A program made the translations under genes and the position numbers. A DNA stretch of 64,000 bases from Pseudomonadota bacterium (GTDB lineage Bacteria; Bdellovibrionota; Bacteriovoracia; Bacteriovoracales; Bacteriovoracaceae). Position 1 is the first letter of the stretch, and each line of letters starts with the position of its first letter. This document shows, in pieces, positions 26,499-34,918 of this stretch. The stretch is from contig JAIYDL010000016.1 of NCBI GenBank assembly GCA_027487515.1, positions 62,001-126,000 on the forward strand, in the 5' to 3' direction. The notes beneath the pieces were generated by a model. The model had not been told where the DNA came from and ran no database searches. It was given only the letters and a program-made list of their open reading frames with translations.

Positions 26499-27650
26499 AT
26501 GAAAGACACAGCTCTTCGCATCGCTGATTTCAAGGATTCAATCTTCGGCGTCATCTCTCGCCTCGCGCGTGAACACGGAGCCGTGAACCTCGGACAAGGA
26601 TTCCCGGACTTCGATGGCCCGGAGTGGCTCAAGGACATCGCCTACCGGAAGATGCAAGAAGGGCACAACCAGTACGCCCCGTTCCCTGGATCCATCAGTC
26701 TTCGAACGGAGGTCTCAAACTACTATAAGTCACTCTACGCTCTTTCCTACGACCCCGAGACACAGATCACGATCACCGTGGGCGCCACCGAAGCGATCTA
26801 CGTCGTCATCAACGCCCTCGTGAACCCGGGCGATGAAGTGGTTGTCCTCGAGCCCTTCTACGATTCCTATGTGGCCTCCATCAAGATGGCCGGTGGGATC
26901 CCGGTGCCGGTCACGATGCACGCGCCAGATTTTACCGTGGATAAAGGAGAACTCGCCCGGGCCATCACCCCCCGGACGAAGCTTCTGATTCTCAACAATC
27001 CCCACAACCCAACGGGGAAGGTGTGGTCTCGCCAGGAACTCCTCGATGTCTGCGAGCTCGCGATCAAGAATGACCTCTACCTCCTCTCCGACGAGGTCTA
27101 CGAGTTTCTTCTCTTCGATGGGGCCAAACACCTTCCGACGGCGACCTTCGAAGGCATGCTCGAGCGAACGATCACGGTATCCAGCGCGGGAAAGACGTTC
27201 GGCCTCACGGGTTGGAAAATCGGCTGGATCTGCGCCAACGAGCGTGTCACGCGCGCCTGCCGACTCATCCATCAGTACGTCACGTTCTCTGTTTCAACGC
27301 CGATCCAGGAGGCCGTCGCCGAAGGCCTCAAGCGACTTCCTTCGTACCTCCCGGGATTCGTGGAGCTCTACAAATCCAAGCGTGATTTCTTCCACCGAGA
27401 GCTCACCGGGCTAGGCTTCGATTTTAAGATTCCTCCGGGGACGTACTTCATGATGGTGCCGATCGGGAGCAAAACAAAGCTCTCCGATGTAGATTTTGCG
27501 CTCAAACTCATTCAAGACAACAAGGTGGCAACGGTCCCTCCTTCGGCCTTCTATCTCAAGTCTCGAGACGGGGAGCGCTACCTTCGGTTTTGTTTCGCAA
27601 AAAAAGAAGAGACCCTCCGCCAAGCAGCGACGAACTTAAAGGGCCTGTAG
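26499..27650 (+). CDS. Class I/II PLP aminotransferase (methionine/kynurenine type)
   Basis: 383 residues. It has the fold-type I features: VNLGQGFPDFDGP near the start, NNPHNPTGKVW, and the PLP Lys K232 in SSAGKTFGLTGWKIGW. It is like YbdL-type methionine aminotransferases and kynurenine-oxoglutarate aminotransferases. Exact substrate cannot be read from the sequence. It lies 30 bp after the peptide transporter, hence it may use imported amino acids; AAGGAAG precedes the ATG. Its end overlaps the convergent HtrA gene by 15 bp. Confidence 0.88.
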   Translation: MKDTALRIADFKDSIFGVISRLAREHGAVNLGQGFPDFDGPEWLKDIAYRKMQEGHNQYAPFPGSISLRTEVSNYYKSLYALSYDPETQITITVGATEAIYVVINALVNPGDEVVVLEPFYDSYVASIKMAGGIPVPVTMHAPDFTVDKGELARAITPRTKLLILNNPHNPTGKVWSRQELLDVCELAIKNDLYLLSDEVYEFLLFDGAKHLPTATFEGMLERTITVSSAGKTFGLTGWKIGWICANERVTRACRLIHQYVTFSVSTPIQEAVAEGLKRLPSYLPGFVELYKSKRDFFHRELTGLGFDFKIPPGTYFMMVPIGSKTKLSDVDFALKLIQDNKVATVPPSAFYLKSRDGERYLRFCFAKKEETLRQAATNLKGL

Positions 27651-28670
27651 TCGAACCTTGGTGGCCAGGATCTTTCCGTCTCGCCGGTACTTCACCATCA
27701 CCGAGTCTCCGATCTGGTGCTTCTCCAGCACCTGATAGATGTCGTCGAGGTTGTTGACGTCCTGCCCATCGACGCTCAGGATAATATCCCCCAGGTAGGT
27801 GCGGCCGTACTGATCCTGAGTCATTCCCTTGAGACCGGCTTTTGCGGCAGAGCCTTTTTCATCCACGTAAGAGACGATGATGCCCTTGTCGTCGCCTCCG
27901 AGGATCCGCTGCTTCATGCTGTCCGGAACGATCCCGATGCCGAGCCCTGGTCGAATCAGTTTGCCGTGTTGGATGAGCTGCGGGACGATGACTTTGATCG
28001 TATCCGAGGGAACCGCAAACCCGAGGCCTGCGCTCGAGCCGCTAGTGGAGAAAATCACCGTGTTCATGCCGATCAGGCGGGCGCTCGAGTCGAGGAGAGG
28101 GCCCCCGGAGTTTCCTTGGTTGATCGCAGCGTCGGTCTGAATCATGTCATTAATTTTTACGCCACCAATCCCATCGATCTTGCGGCCGAGGGCCGAGATC
28201 ACTCCGGTCGTGAGCGTGTAGTCGAGCCCAAACGGAGAGCCGATGGCAAATGAGTACTGGCCCACCATGAGTTCTTTGGAGGAGCCAAAGACGATCGGCG
28301 CGAGCTTGGCCGGGCGGTCTTCGAGCTTCAAGACAGCGACGTCTTTTTCTGGGGCGACGCCGACGATCTTCGCCTTGTACTGCTTCGGATCATTGTGGAA
28401 TCTCACCACAAAAGAGGTTCCTCCCTGCACGACATGGTAGTTCGTGATGATGTGTCCTTGAGCATCGTAGACGAAGCCCGATCCCGCTCCCTGAGGGATT
28501 TCGACCTCTCCGTAGAACATGTTCCGCGCGAGCCGGATGTTTGAGACGTTGACCGTGCTCGGAACCGCGGTTCGGTAAATCTCGATGGTCTTTTCTTCAA
28601 CCGGAAGAAGGGGAGCGCTCCAACTCTTGAGAGAAAACATGCTCACCAAAATGAACAGAAAGGTACCCAT
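27636..28670 (-). CDS. HtrA/Deg-type periplasmic serine protease
   Basis: 344 residues from the ATG at 28670 (AAGGAG ahead); an earlier ATG adds 20 residues before the signal peptide and is unlikely. After a signal peptide, the trypsin-like domain shows H79 (ITNYHVV), D110 (EKDVAVLKL) and S188 (QGNSGGPLL), then one PDZ domain (about 250-340). One PDZ domain makes it DegS-like in layout. Role: protein quality control in the envelope. Confidence 0.92.
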   Translation of the reverse strand: MGTFLFILVSMFSLKSWSAPLLPVEEKTIEIYRTAVPSTVNVSNIRLARNMFYGEVEIPQGAGSGFVYDAQGHIITNYHVVQGGTSFVVRFHNDPKQYKAKIVGVAPEKDVAVLKLEDRPAKLAPIVFGSSKELMVGQYSFAIGSPFGLDYTLTTGVISALGRKIDGIGGVKINDMIQTDAAINQGNSGGPLLDSSARLIGMNTVIFSTSGSSAGLGFAVPSDTIKVIVPQLIQHGKLIRPGLGIGIVPDSMKQRILGGDDKGIIVSYVDEKGSAAKAGLKGMTQDQYGRTYLGDIILSVDGQDVNNLDDIYQVLEKHQIGDSVMVKYRRDGKILATKVRLQAL

Positions 28671-28747
28671 ATCCGACTCCTTACTTTGACTAAATTGGCC
28701 CCCAAAGTATAATATGTTTCGATAAAACACCCAAGAGGAATTCCCCC

Positions 28748-29677
28748 ATGACGAGCGTCAGCAATCCCCCTGAAATTCAATATTTCAATCGTCTCTCGGG
28801 TCAGACGGAAATCGAGAAGGTCTACGGCGACTGGTTCATCCGGTTCCTCTACACTTCTGGTGCAGGCCAGCGTGTGGGAGGGGTTTTCACTAACAAGTAC
28901 TTCAGTAAACTCTACGGCACCTTCCAGGATTTGCCTTCGAGCCATAAGAAGGTGCGTCCGTTCATCGATAAGTTCAACATCAACATGGACGAGTATGAGC
29001 CAGGTTCAAGGCCTTCCCTTGACCCCAGAGATTCGTACCGGACGTTCAATGAGTTTTTCATCCGTCGGTTTAAGCTCGGCAAGCGCAGCTTCGTCGCTGA
29101 GCCTCACCGGATGCCGGCCTTCGCCGAGGCCCGCTACGTTGGGTTCGACGCCGTCAGTGAGAAGAATGTGTACCCGGTGAAAGGTCATTTCCTGAAGCCC
29201 CAGGAGCTCTTGGGAAATCATCAAGTGGCCAAGGTCTTCGAGGGTGGTCCACTCCTCATCGCTCGCCTGTGCCCAGTGGACTACCACCGGTACCATTACC
29301 CGGACGGCGGCAGGGTTCTCGATAACTTTCGGATCCCGGGGGCCTACGATTCTGTGAACCCATTAGCACTGCGCTTTAAGAATCAGATTTTCATTAAAAA
29401 TGAGCGCCATGTTTCTATCCTCCAAACGGAAAACTTCGGGCGACTCGCCTACATCGAAGTCGGTGCCATCTGTGTCGGGAAAATCATCCAGACTCACCGC
29501 TGGAATAAGCCCTTCCTCCGCGGCGAAGAAAAAGGCTACTTCCTCTTCGGGGGATCAACCGTCGTCGTTCTGGGTGAGAGAGGGGCCTGGAAGCCATCCC
29601 TCGACATTACGGCCAACACGGAGAAAGGAATCGAGACCTATCTCCACCTAGGAGCGGAAGTAGGCGTTAAGCCTTAA
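28748..29677 (+). CDS. psd: Phosphatidylserine decarboxylase
   Basis: 309 residues. The end has FGGSTVVVL, the self-cleavage site (between G269 and S270) that makes the pyruvoyl group; the DPRDSYRTFNEFFIRRF and RYHYPDGG motifs are typical. The GGST version is that of the Clostridium/eukaryote-like branch rather than the E. coli LGST form. It makes phosphatidylethanolamine at the inner membrane. The end overlaps the convergent gene by 11 bp. Confidence 0.95.
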   Translation: MTSVSNPPEIQYFNRLSGQTEIEKVYGDWFIRFLYTSGAGQRVGGVFTNKYFSKLYGTFQDLPSSHKKVRPFIDKFNINMDEYEPGSRPSLDPRDSYRTFNEFFIRRFKLGKRSFVAEPHRMPAFAEARYVGFDAVSEKNVYPVKGHFLKPQELLGNHQVAKVFEGGPLLIARLCPVDYHRYHYPDGGRVLDNFRIPGAYDSVNPLALRFKNQIFIKNERHVSILQTENFGRLAYIEVGAICVGKIIQTHRWNKPFLRGEEKGYFLFGGSTVVVLGERGAWKPSLDITANTEKGIETYLHLGAEVGVKP

Positions 29678-30440
29678 GTCTGCAAACGACGGGGAAGTGA
29701 TCGGAAGGGTAGTGCTGATTGTTGTTCCGCTTGTCTAGGAAGCAACTCTCGACGGTGAGGTTTCGGTCCGTCAGGATCCAGTCGATCCGGCTGCCGCTTT
29801 GACATTCCCCACTGAAGCCGTGATGAGATGTTTCTTCGATCACGTTCCAGACCTTCCACGCGTCGATGAGGTTCGGGTACGCGTCCTCAATAATCTTCCG
29901 GACTGAGCTCGACGGCGAGTCGTTGAAATCCCCCATGATCACGAGCGCCGCAGCTGGTGAGAGGTACTTCTTCACCTCTTCAATGAGGACTTTGACCTGC
30001 GCTTCTCGAGTTTCCGATCTGACGTGGTCGAGGTGGGTATTGACGATCACGAGGTTCAGCGCCGAGTCCTTCGGTTGCAGCCGGAGGACTGTCATGAGTC
30101 TTGGGAAAGAGCTACTGAAGGAGACACTTCCGGCCACGGCCGGCGTCTCTGAGAGCCAGACGTCCTCGCTCCTGAGGATTTCGAAGGCGTCCCGTCGGAT
30201 GAAAAACGTAGGGTACATCCGCTCTCGAATCCAGGAGCGGTGCTGGTCCACAATCTGATAGTCCGGCAGAAGGGTTTCTAACTCTTTGAGCTGGGCGAAG
30301 CGGCCCTCTTGCGTGGCAATGATGTCTGGGCGCTGAGTCAGGAGAGTCGCTGCGAGAAGAAGGCGCCGATGGGGCCAAGCGTCTGGCCCATCGGCGGGAT
30401 TATCAAATCGGATGTTCGAACTAATGAGGCAAAGCTTCAT
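29667..30440 (-). CDS. Endonuclease/exonuclease/phosphatase-family hydrolase
   Basis: 257 residues of the EEP fold: SSNIRFDNP, IATQEG (metal Glu), VNTHLDH, MGDFNDSPSS (Asp/Asn of the active site), RIDWILTD and SDHFPV with the catalytic His. Members include DNases, sphingomyelinases and inositol phosphatases. No signal peptide is seen, so a cytoplasmic phosphodiesterase is most likely. It has a good promoter directly before the ATG and no ribosome site. Confidence 0.88.
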   Translation of the reverse strand: MKLCLISSNIRFDNPADGPDAWPHRRLLLAATLLTQRPDIIATQEGRFAQLKELETLLPDYQIVDQHRSWIRERMYPTFFIRRDAFEILRSEDVWLSETPAVAGSVSFSSSFPRLMTVLRLQPKDSALNLVIVNTHLDHVRSETREAQVKVLIEEVKKYLSPAAALVIMGDFNDSPSSSVRKIIEDAYPNLIDAWKVWNVIEETSHHGFSGECQSGSRIDWILTDRNLTVESCFLDKRNNNQHYPSDHFPVVCRLKA

Positions 30441-30446
30441 AGCGAT

Positions 30447-30475
30447 ATTGTATGTTGATTAGTCGACCTTCTCAA
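30447..30475 (-). promoter_or_regulatory. Sigma-70-type promoter giving a leaderless mRNA
   Basis: On the minus strand TTGAGA (30475-30470), 17 nt, TACAAT (30452-30447), then 6 nt to the ATG at 30440. Transcription should start at or next to the ATG. The promoter sits partly inside the end of the upstream lipoprotein gene. Confidence 0.65.
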
Positions 30476-31835
30476 CATAGCTCTCGAGGAGAAAGCTCAT
30501 TTTGCCCTCGGAGTTGACCCGGGCCCTGGCATCTCCTCTTCGGCTTCGGGTCCTGCCCCGACAGTTATTCCGGTATTCACCAGTGATGGTAAACGTGTCC
30601 TCGGGCCTTGGCGAGAGAGAGAATTGTTTTTCCGGAGAGAGGTTTTCTAACTTCACTTCCCAGAATTCACCGTCGGCGTCCACACCCTCGGCGACACTCG
30701 CCTGCTCCAAGAACTGGGCACCGCCGGAGAGGTGTGTCGCGAGTTCTGAGAAAGATACCTTTTGCTTTTCTTCCTTATCGATCCGTCTCAAGTAGTGCGT
30801 GCAATCGATGTAGGCCCCACCGCTTCCTTCGCTACTTCCGTCGGCCTGTGCGTGGGTTCTTTCTTCCTTAACCTCTTTGAATTTCCTCGTGACCTGCTCT
30901 CCGGATCTCACCCGGAGGTAAACCTTGGCCCCGGGCCTATTTTCTAGGGCCAACGCGGAACTCGGGACGCCATTGATGCGCTCGAGAACCTTCCTTCTGA
31001 CCGTGAATCTTGCTAAAAATCGTGACCGGAGTTCCTCGAACCGTGACCGCACGAGAATCCGGTCTCCGTTGCGAAGCTCCCGCTGAAACCATCCCTCCTC
31101 TGGCACGAGTGCGTCGCTAAAGAAAAAGACATCCTCCGAGGTCACGATGAAAGGAGAGATTCCCTGGGCCCTGAGATAGTCTTCGTAGGGCAATTCTTTG
31201 GAGATGTAGTTCGCTGACCCTTTGCGCCCGTCGTGGACGTACACTCGGTAGCTCTTCTCTCGGATCGATTGCTCCGTGTCCTCGGAGAAGAATTTCCCAC
31301 GGGTCGGTCGCCGTCGCACCGCTAGGTAGGCTTCACCTTGGGCCAGGGAGCGGAGTTGATTCTCCGGAAGAGTAAATTTCAGTTCTCTGGCCCAGGGAGC
31401 AAGCACGATCCGTGACTGCGCAGTCACGAGAACGATCTCGTCGGCCTGGGCGGACTCAGCGGAGAATCTGAGGACCAGCTGAGTGGACCCAGGTACCCCG
31501 AGAGACGCTGGAATACTCTGGGAGAGGTGGAGCCTAGAGCTTTCGTCGAAGAATCTCTCGACGAACCTCCGTCCTTCGCTCTGGACCATGAGATCGAAGA
31601 TTTGAGCCCCGAGCGACTGCTGGTTCGAGACCTCGGTTTCAAAGAGTCTCTCCCCGTAAACTCGAAGGATGCCCTCGATGGGACCTAGGACTTCGAAGTT
31701 CGCGAGGTATCTGTCTAAACCAGCTTCCTGGTAATTGAGCCGTTGATCCCCGTCGCTGTCCGAGTAGTCGAGGGCCTTGGGTTCTTCGCGTTTGCCACAG
31801 GAGATGAGGAGAAGTGCCATCAGGATGAGTTTCAT
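30459..31835 (-). CDS. Large lipoprotein with an EF-hand-like N-terminal motif
   Basis: 458 residues, not recognised. The lipobox is LLLISCGK (C13). Next comes DSDGDQRLNYQEAGLD, which resembles a calcium-binding EF-hand loop or a dockerin-like motif. The rest is beta-rich with acidic and basic patches. GGAGG is embedded in the end of the preceding winged-helix gene, and the genes are separated by 1 bp, so translation is coupled. It is the exported output of a four-gene set led by a sigma-54-type regulator. Confidence 0.75.
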   Translation of the reverse strand: MKLILMALLLISCGKREEPKALDYSDSDGDQRLNYQEAGLDRYLANFEVLGPIEGILRVYGERLFETEVSNQQSLGAQIFDLMVQSEGRRFVERFFDESSRLHLSQSIPASLGVPGSTQLVLRFSAESAQADEIVLVTAQSRIVLAPWARELKFTLPENQLRSLAQGEAYLAVRRRPTRGKFFSEDTEQSIREKSYRVYVHDGRKGSANYISKELPYEDYLRAQGISPFIVTSEDVFFFSDALVPEEGWFQRELRNGDRILVRSRFEELRSRFLARFTVRRKVLERINGVPSSALALENRPGAKVYLRVRSGEQVTRKFKEVKEERTHAQADGSSEGSGGAYIDCTHYLRRIDKEEKQKVSFSELATHLSGGAQFLEQASVAEGVDADGEFWEVKLENLSPEKQFSLSPRPEDTFTITGEYRNNCRGRTRSRRGDARARVNSEGKMSFLLESYVEKVD

Positions 31836-31836
31836 C

Positions 31837-32313
31837 TTAACCTCCCATCATGATTTGGTTGAGGAGTTTTTCGACTTCGCCGACGCCCCAGAAGACGACC
31901 CGTCGGTGTTTGACCGGAACACTCGTCTGGGATCTGCGGTGAGCGTCCTTAAGAAAAGACTCAAGGTTCGAGAGCATCGCGAGGAAAATTTTCTCATCCC
32001 GAGGGTCAAGGGCGACCTTCAGGAGCCGGAAGACTTTCTCCGATTCTTGCTCGAGGACGGCCTCCATGAGTTCGAGAGATTCTGCCCTCCGCGCCTCGGG
32101 CCCGTTGAGCTCTTCCATCGTCGCTGGAGGAATCGTTGCGAGTCTGTACTGCCCTGCCTCCGAGCGCAGGAGACCCTTGATGATGAGGGCCTGCAGGAGA
32201 TTGAAGCAGACGTTTTCTTGAAGCCCCGTCTGCCGCAGAATTTCTTCGTAGGAGAGAGGACGTGTTCCGGCGCACTCAAGGATGACGCGTTCGAGGGATG
32301 AGAGACCTTTCAT
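31837..32313 (-). CDS. Winged-helix DNA-binding protein
   Basis: 158 residues. The N-terminus (SSLERVILECAGTRPLSYEE, then ILRQTGLQENVCFNLLQALIIKGLLRSEAGQYRL) is a winged helix; the C-terminal half is helical. The layout matches the C-terminal DUF4423 half of TIGR02147 proteins, as if that family were split in two genes (see 32324-32671). The start at 32313 has AAGGAG at 6 nt and removes a long unrelated N-terminal stretch of the open frame. Confidence 0.7.
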   Translation of the reverse strand: MKGLSSLERVILECAGTRPLSYEEILRQTGLQENVCFNLLQALIIKGLLRSEAGQYRLATIPPATMEELNGPEARRAESLELMEAVLEQESEKVFRLLKVALDPRDEKIFLAMLSNLESFLKDAHRRSQTSVPVKHRRVVFWGVGEVEKLLNQIMMGG

Positions 32314-32323
32314 TGTGTGCTCC

Positions 32324-32671
32324 TTAAGCGATGACCGCAGCTTCAAACATTGGCCGCAGATAGGTTCGAGTGTATTTCTTGTTTTCGATCTTTCGTTCGA
32401 CGTAGTCTCCGAGCCGCGCGAGCTCCTCGTTCGTGAGGAGTGACGCGGATTCTTCGAGGAGGGACTGCAAGCGGCCGAAGCTCTTGTTCTCATTGAGCTT
32501 CGATTGCACGGCCCCCTCAAACGCTTCGAACTCGCCGAGCTTCATGGGCTTGCCGTTTAAGAGCCGGAACACACGGGTGATCTGGATCCCGGTGCGCTCC
32601 GACATTTGGCGGAGAGTTTCCTGAGGGTAAAAGAGGCGGTAGCGCTGAATGGTTTTGTGTTGCAATGACAT
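32324..32671 (-). CDS. Small helix-turn-helix protein
   Basis: 115 residues. RQMSERTGIQITRVFRLLNG followed by KPMKLGEFEAFE reads as a helix-turn-helix like the N-terminal part of TIGR02147 proteins. The rest is helical. The next gene (winged helix) starts 10 bp later, and its ribosome site overlaps this stop. Ribosome site AGGAG. Confidence 0.65.
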   Translation of the reverse strand: MSLQHKTIQRYRLFYPQETLRQMSERTGIQITRVFRLLNGKPMKLGEFEAFEGAVQSKLNENKSFGRLQSLLEESASLLTNEELARLGDYVERKIENKKYTRTYLRPMFEAAVIA

Positions 32672-32735
32672 CTGTACTGCTCCTGGTTTGTTTCAGATGT
32701 AACACCCAAGAGCAAGCCCGATGCCAAAATCAAAA

Positions 32736-34058
32736 CTAGAGTTGGAGCTGATGTTCCTGAAGGATCCGGTAGAACGCTGAACTCGAGATCCGGAGGTCTT
32801 TGATAGAGGCGGTGACTTTGCCGCCGTTTCTTCGGAGGGCTTCCTCAACCGCTCGCCGTTCGATGCTTGCGATGTAGGATCGAAGACCCTCTTCGAAGAC
32901 CTGCGACTCCCAGTTTGGTGCCGAAGCCGTTGGCGGGGTCGGCATACCCAGAGTCTCTAAGACCACGTTCTCGTCGACGATCCCCGCACCTCCCTGAGAG
33001 AAACGCTCACAGGTTTTCTGAAGCTCCCGGATGTTTCCGGGCCAGCTGTGCTTCTTCAGGAGTGCGAGGGCGGCGGGCCTCACCGCAAACCGACGGGGAG
33101 AGAGTTTCTGAAAGTGTTTCACGAGGAGTTCGATGTCACCGGGCCTCTCGCACAGGGGTTTCAGGTGAAACCGGAACCCCGCGATCCGATGATACAGATC
33201 CTCCCGGAACTCCTTGCGCGCCATCTTCTCTCGAAGGTCTTCGCACGTCGCAGTAACGAGGGTGAACTCGGCCTTCACCGGCACCGAGGAACCGACGGGA
33301 TAAAACGTTTTTTCGTCGAGGGCCTTGAGGAGCTTTTGCTGCATCGAAAGCGGCATCGTCGCCACCTCATCGAGGAAGAGAGTTCCTCCGTGAGCGAGCT
33401 TAAGCTTTCCGTCTTTCTTCTGGTCGGCCCCGGTGAACGCTCCTTTCTCATGGCCGAAGAGTTCTGACTCTAAGAGATTCTCCGCCACCTCTGAACAATT
33501 CAGGTGGACGAGGTTCGCTTCCGGATGCGTGAGCTGGTGGATCAGTTTCCCAAGAAGGGACTTCCCTGTTCCGGTGGGGCCAGAGATGAAGAGCGATTGA
33601 CCTTTCCAGTTAATCTCTCCCAGCCGCCGGAGTTCCCCCAGGAGACTCGGGTCTCTGGTGATGAACTCTTCTTGGAGGATTCTTTCAAACTTCGCCTCCC
33701 GGGCATCCAAAAATTTTCGGATGTACACGGGGAGCTGATCTTTGAGTTTCACTTTGGAGAGGTAGTGCCGTGCTCCGAGGGTGTAGGCCCGTTCGATGGT
33801 AGTTTCGCATTCGTAAGAACTCACGACGATGCAGTGGAATCCTTTCTGGACGATGAGCCCGATGAGATCGACGCCGGAATCTTCTCCCAGTTCGATGTCA
33901 GTGATAACAATGTCATAGCGCCCCTTCATGACTCGCTCTCGGGCCAGATCCAGGTCGGGGGCCTCGTCGACGACGCCGTAGGGCCTAAGGATTTCTCTTA
34001 GGTGTAACCGCGCGTACTTGTCGTCCTCGATGATGAGGAAGGAGAGGGAAGGCTTCAT
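32736..34058 (-). CDS. NtrC-type sigma-54-dependent response regulator
   Basis: 440 residues with three domains: receiver (D54 in VITDIELGED is the phosphorylation site, K in LSKVKLK), AAA+ ATPase with Walker A (GPTGTGKSL), GAFTGA loop (HEKGAFTGADQKKDG) and Walker B (GGTLFLDEVA), and a Fis-type helix-turn-helix at the end (ASIKDLRISSSAFYRILQEH). It should open sigma-54 promoters when phosphorylated by an unseen kinase. A TTG start 15 bp earlier is also open. It is followed after 64 bp by two small DNA-binding proteins and a lipoprotein. Confidence 0.93.
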   Translation of the reverse strand: MKPSLSFLIIEDDKYARLHLREILRPYGVVDEAPDLDLARERVMKGRYDIVITDIELGEDSGVDLIGLIVQKGFHCIVVSSYECETTIERAYTLGARHYLSKVKLKDQLPVYIRKFLDAREAKFERILQEEFITRDPSLLGELRRLGEINWKGQSLFISGPTGTGKSLLGKLIHQLTHPEANLVHLNCSEVAENLLESELFGHEKGAFTGADQKKDGKLKLAHGGTLFLDEVATMPLSMQQKLLKALDEKTFYPVGSSVPVKAEFTLVTATCEDLREKMARKEFREDLYHRIAGFRFHLKPLCERPGDIELLVKHFQKLSPRRFAVRPAALALLKKHSWPGNIRELQKTCERFSQGGAGIVDENVVLETLGMPTPPTASAPNWESQVFEEGLRSYIASIERRAVEEALRRNGGKVTASIKDLRISSSAFYRILQEHQLQL

Positions 34059-34081
34059 GGGGGCTTTAAACAACAGCTCAC

Positions 34082-34116
34082 TTCGGATTTCAAATACCGA
34101 ATTCGGAATCCGAATT
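34082..34116. promoter_or_regulatory. Cluster of TTCGG/CCGAA half-sites between divergent genes
   Basis: TTCGGA (34082-34087), the 10-bp palindrome CCGAATTCGG (34097-34106) and the hairpin AATTCGG-AAT-CCGAATT (34100-34116), the last followed by TTTT. The set lies between the response regulator and nagB and could be an operator; the last element could also be a weak terminator. Confidence 0.4.
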
Positions 34117-34195
34117 TTTTACAGGCGACTCCCTTGTCCCAGTTTAAGGGAGCGCTTACTATCTAAAGGATGGACTTTTCACTTGAAGGACTAAG

Positions 34196-34918
34196 ATGAG
34201 AATAATTCAGGCCGCGTCTCGGGAAGAAGCCGTTGAAACGGTGGCTTCCCTGATCCTAGAGCGCATCCTCCGCCACCCCTCCTCGGTCATCGGTCTGGCC
34301 ACGGGCCGGACGATGGAGCCGGTCTACGCTCGCCTGTGCGAGGACGCCGTCGCCGCTAAGGCCTCGCTCGCCCAAACTTTTTTTTTCATGCTCGACGAGT
34401 ACGTGGGACTCCCCGATGGCCATGCCGCGAGCTTCAAGCACTACATCCGAACTCATTTCCTGAGGCCCCTATCGATTCCGGAATCTCAGATCGCTTTCCC
34501 GCCGGCGCCGGAGCAGGATGGGCCCGAGCGGTATGAAGCCTTGCTCAAGGAAAGTCACGGCGTTGATCTCCAACTCCTCGGCATTGGCCAAAATGGCCAC
34601 ATCGGTTTCAATGAGCCGGGCTCTGACAAGAACTCAAGAACCCGGATCGTCCGCCTCACTCCAGAAACCATCAGCGCCAATCGATCTCAGTTCACAGATA
34701 TCATCCCGGAGAAAGCTCTCTCCATGGGCATCGGAACCATCCGCGAGGCGAAGGGCCTTCTTCTCCTTGCGACCGGAAAGAGTAAGGCCGATGCGATCAA
34801 GTACCTACTTAATCACCACGATGATCCGGCGTGCCCGGCGAGCTTCCTCAAAGATCATCCTCACTTCACTTTGGTTCTCGATCCGGATGCTGCGTCGAGG
34901 ATTAACTTAAAAATTTGA
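34196..34918 (+). CDS. nagB: Glucosamine-6-phosphate deaminase
   Basis: 240 residues. The family motifs are visible: GLATGRTMEPVYARL, FFMLDEYVGL (D67, the general base) and LLGIGQNGHIGFNEPGS. The enzyme turns glucosamine-6-phosphate into fructose-6-phosphate and ammonia, used to recycle amino sugars from peptidoglycan or chitin. It is shorter than E. coli NagB (266), as in many other bacteria. AAGGA precedes the ATG. The end overlaps the convergent PIG-L gene by 58 bp. Confidence 0.9.
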   Translation: MRIIQAASREEAVETVASLILERILRHPSSVIGLATGRTMEPVYARLCEDAVAAKASLAQTFFFMLDEYVGLPDGHAASFKHYIRTHFLRPLSIPESQIAFPPAPEQDGPERYEALLKESHGVDLQLLGIGQNGHIGFNEPGSDKNSRTRIVRLTPETISANRSQFTDIIPEKALSMGIGTIREAKGLLLLATGKSKADAIKYLLNHHDDPACPASFLKDHPHFTLVLDPDAASRINLKI

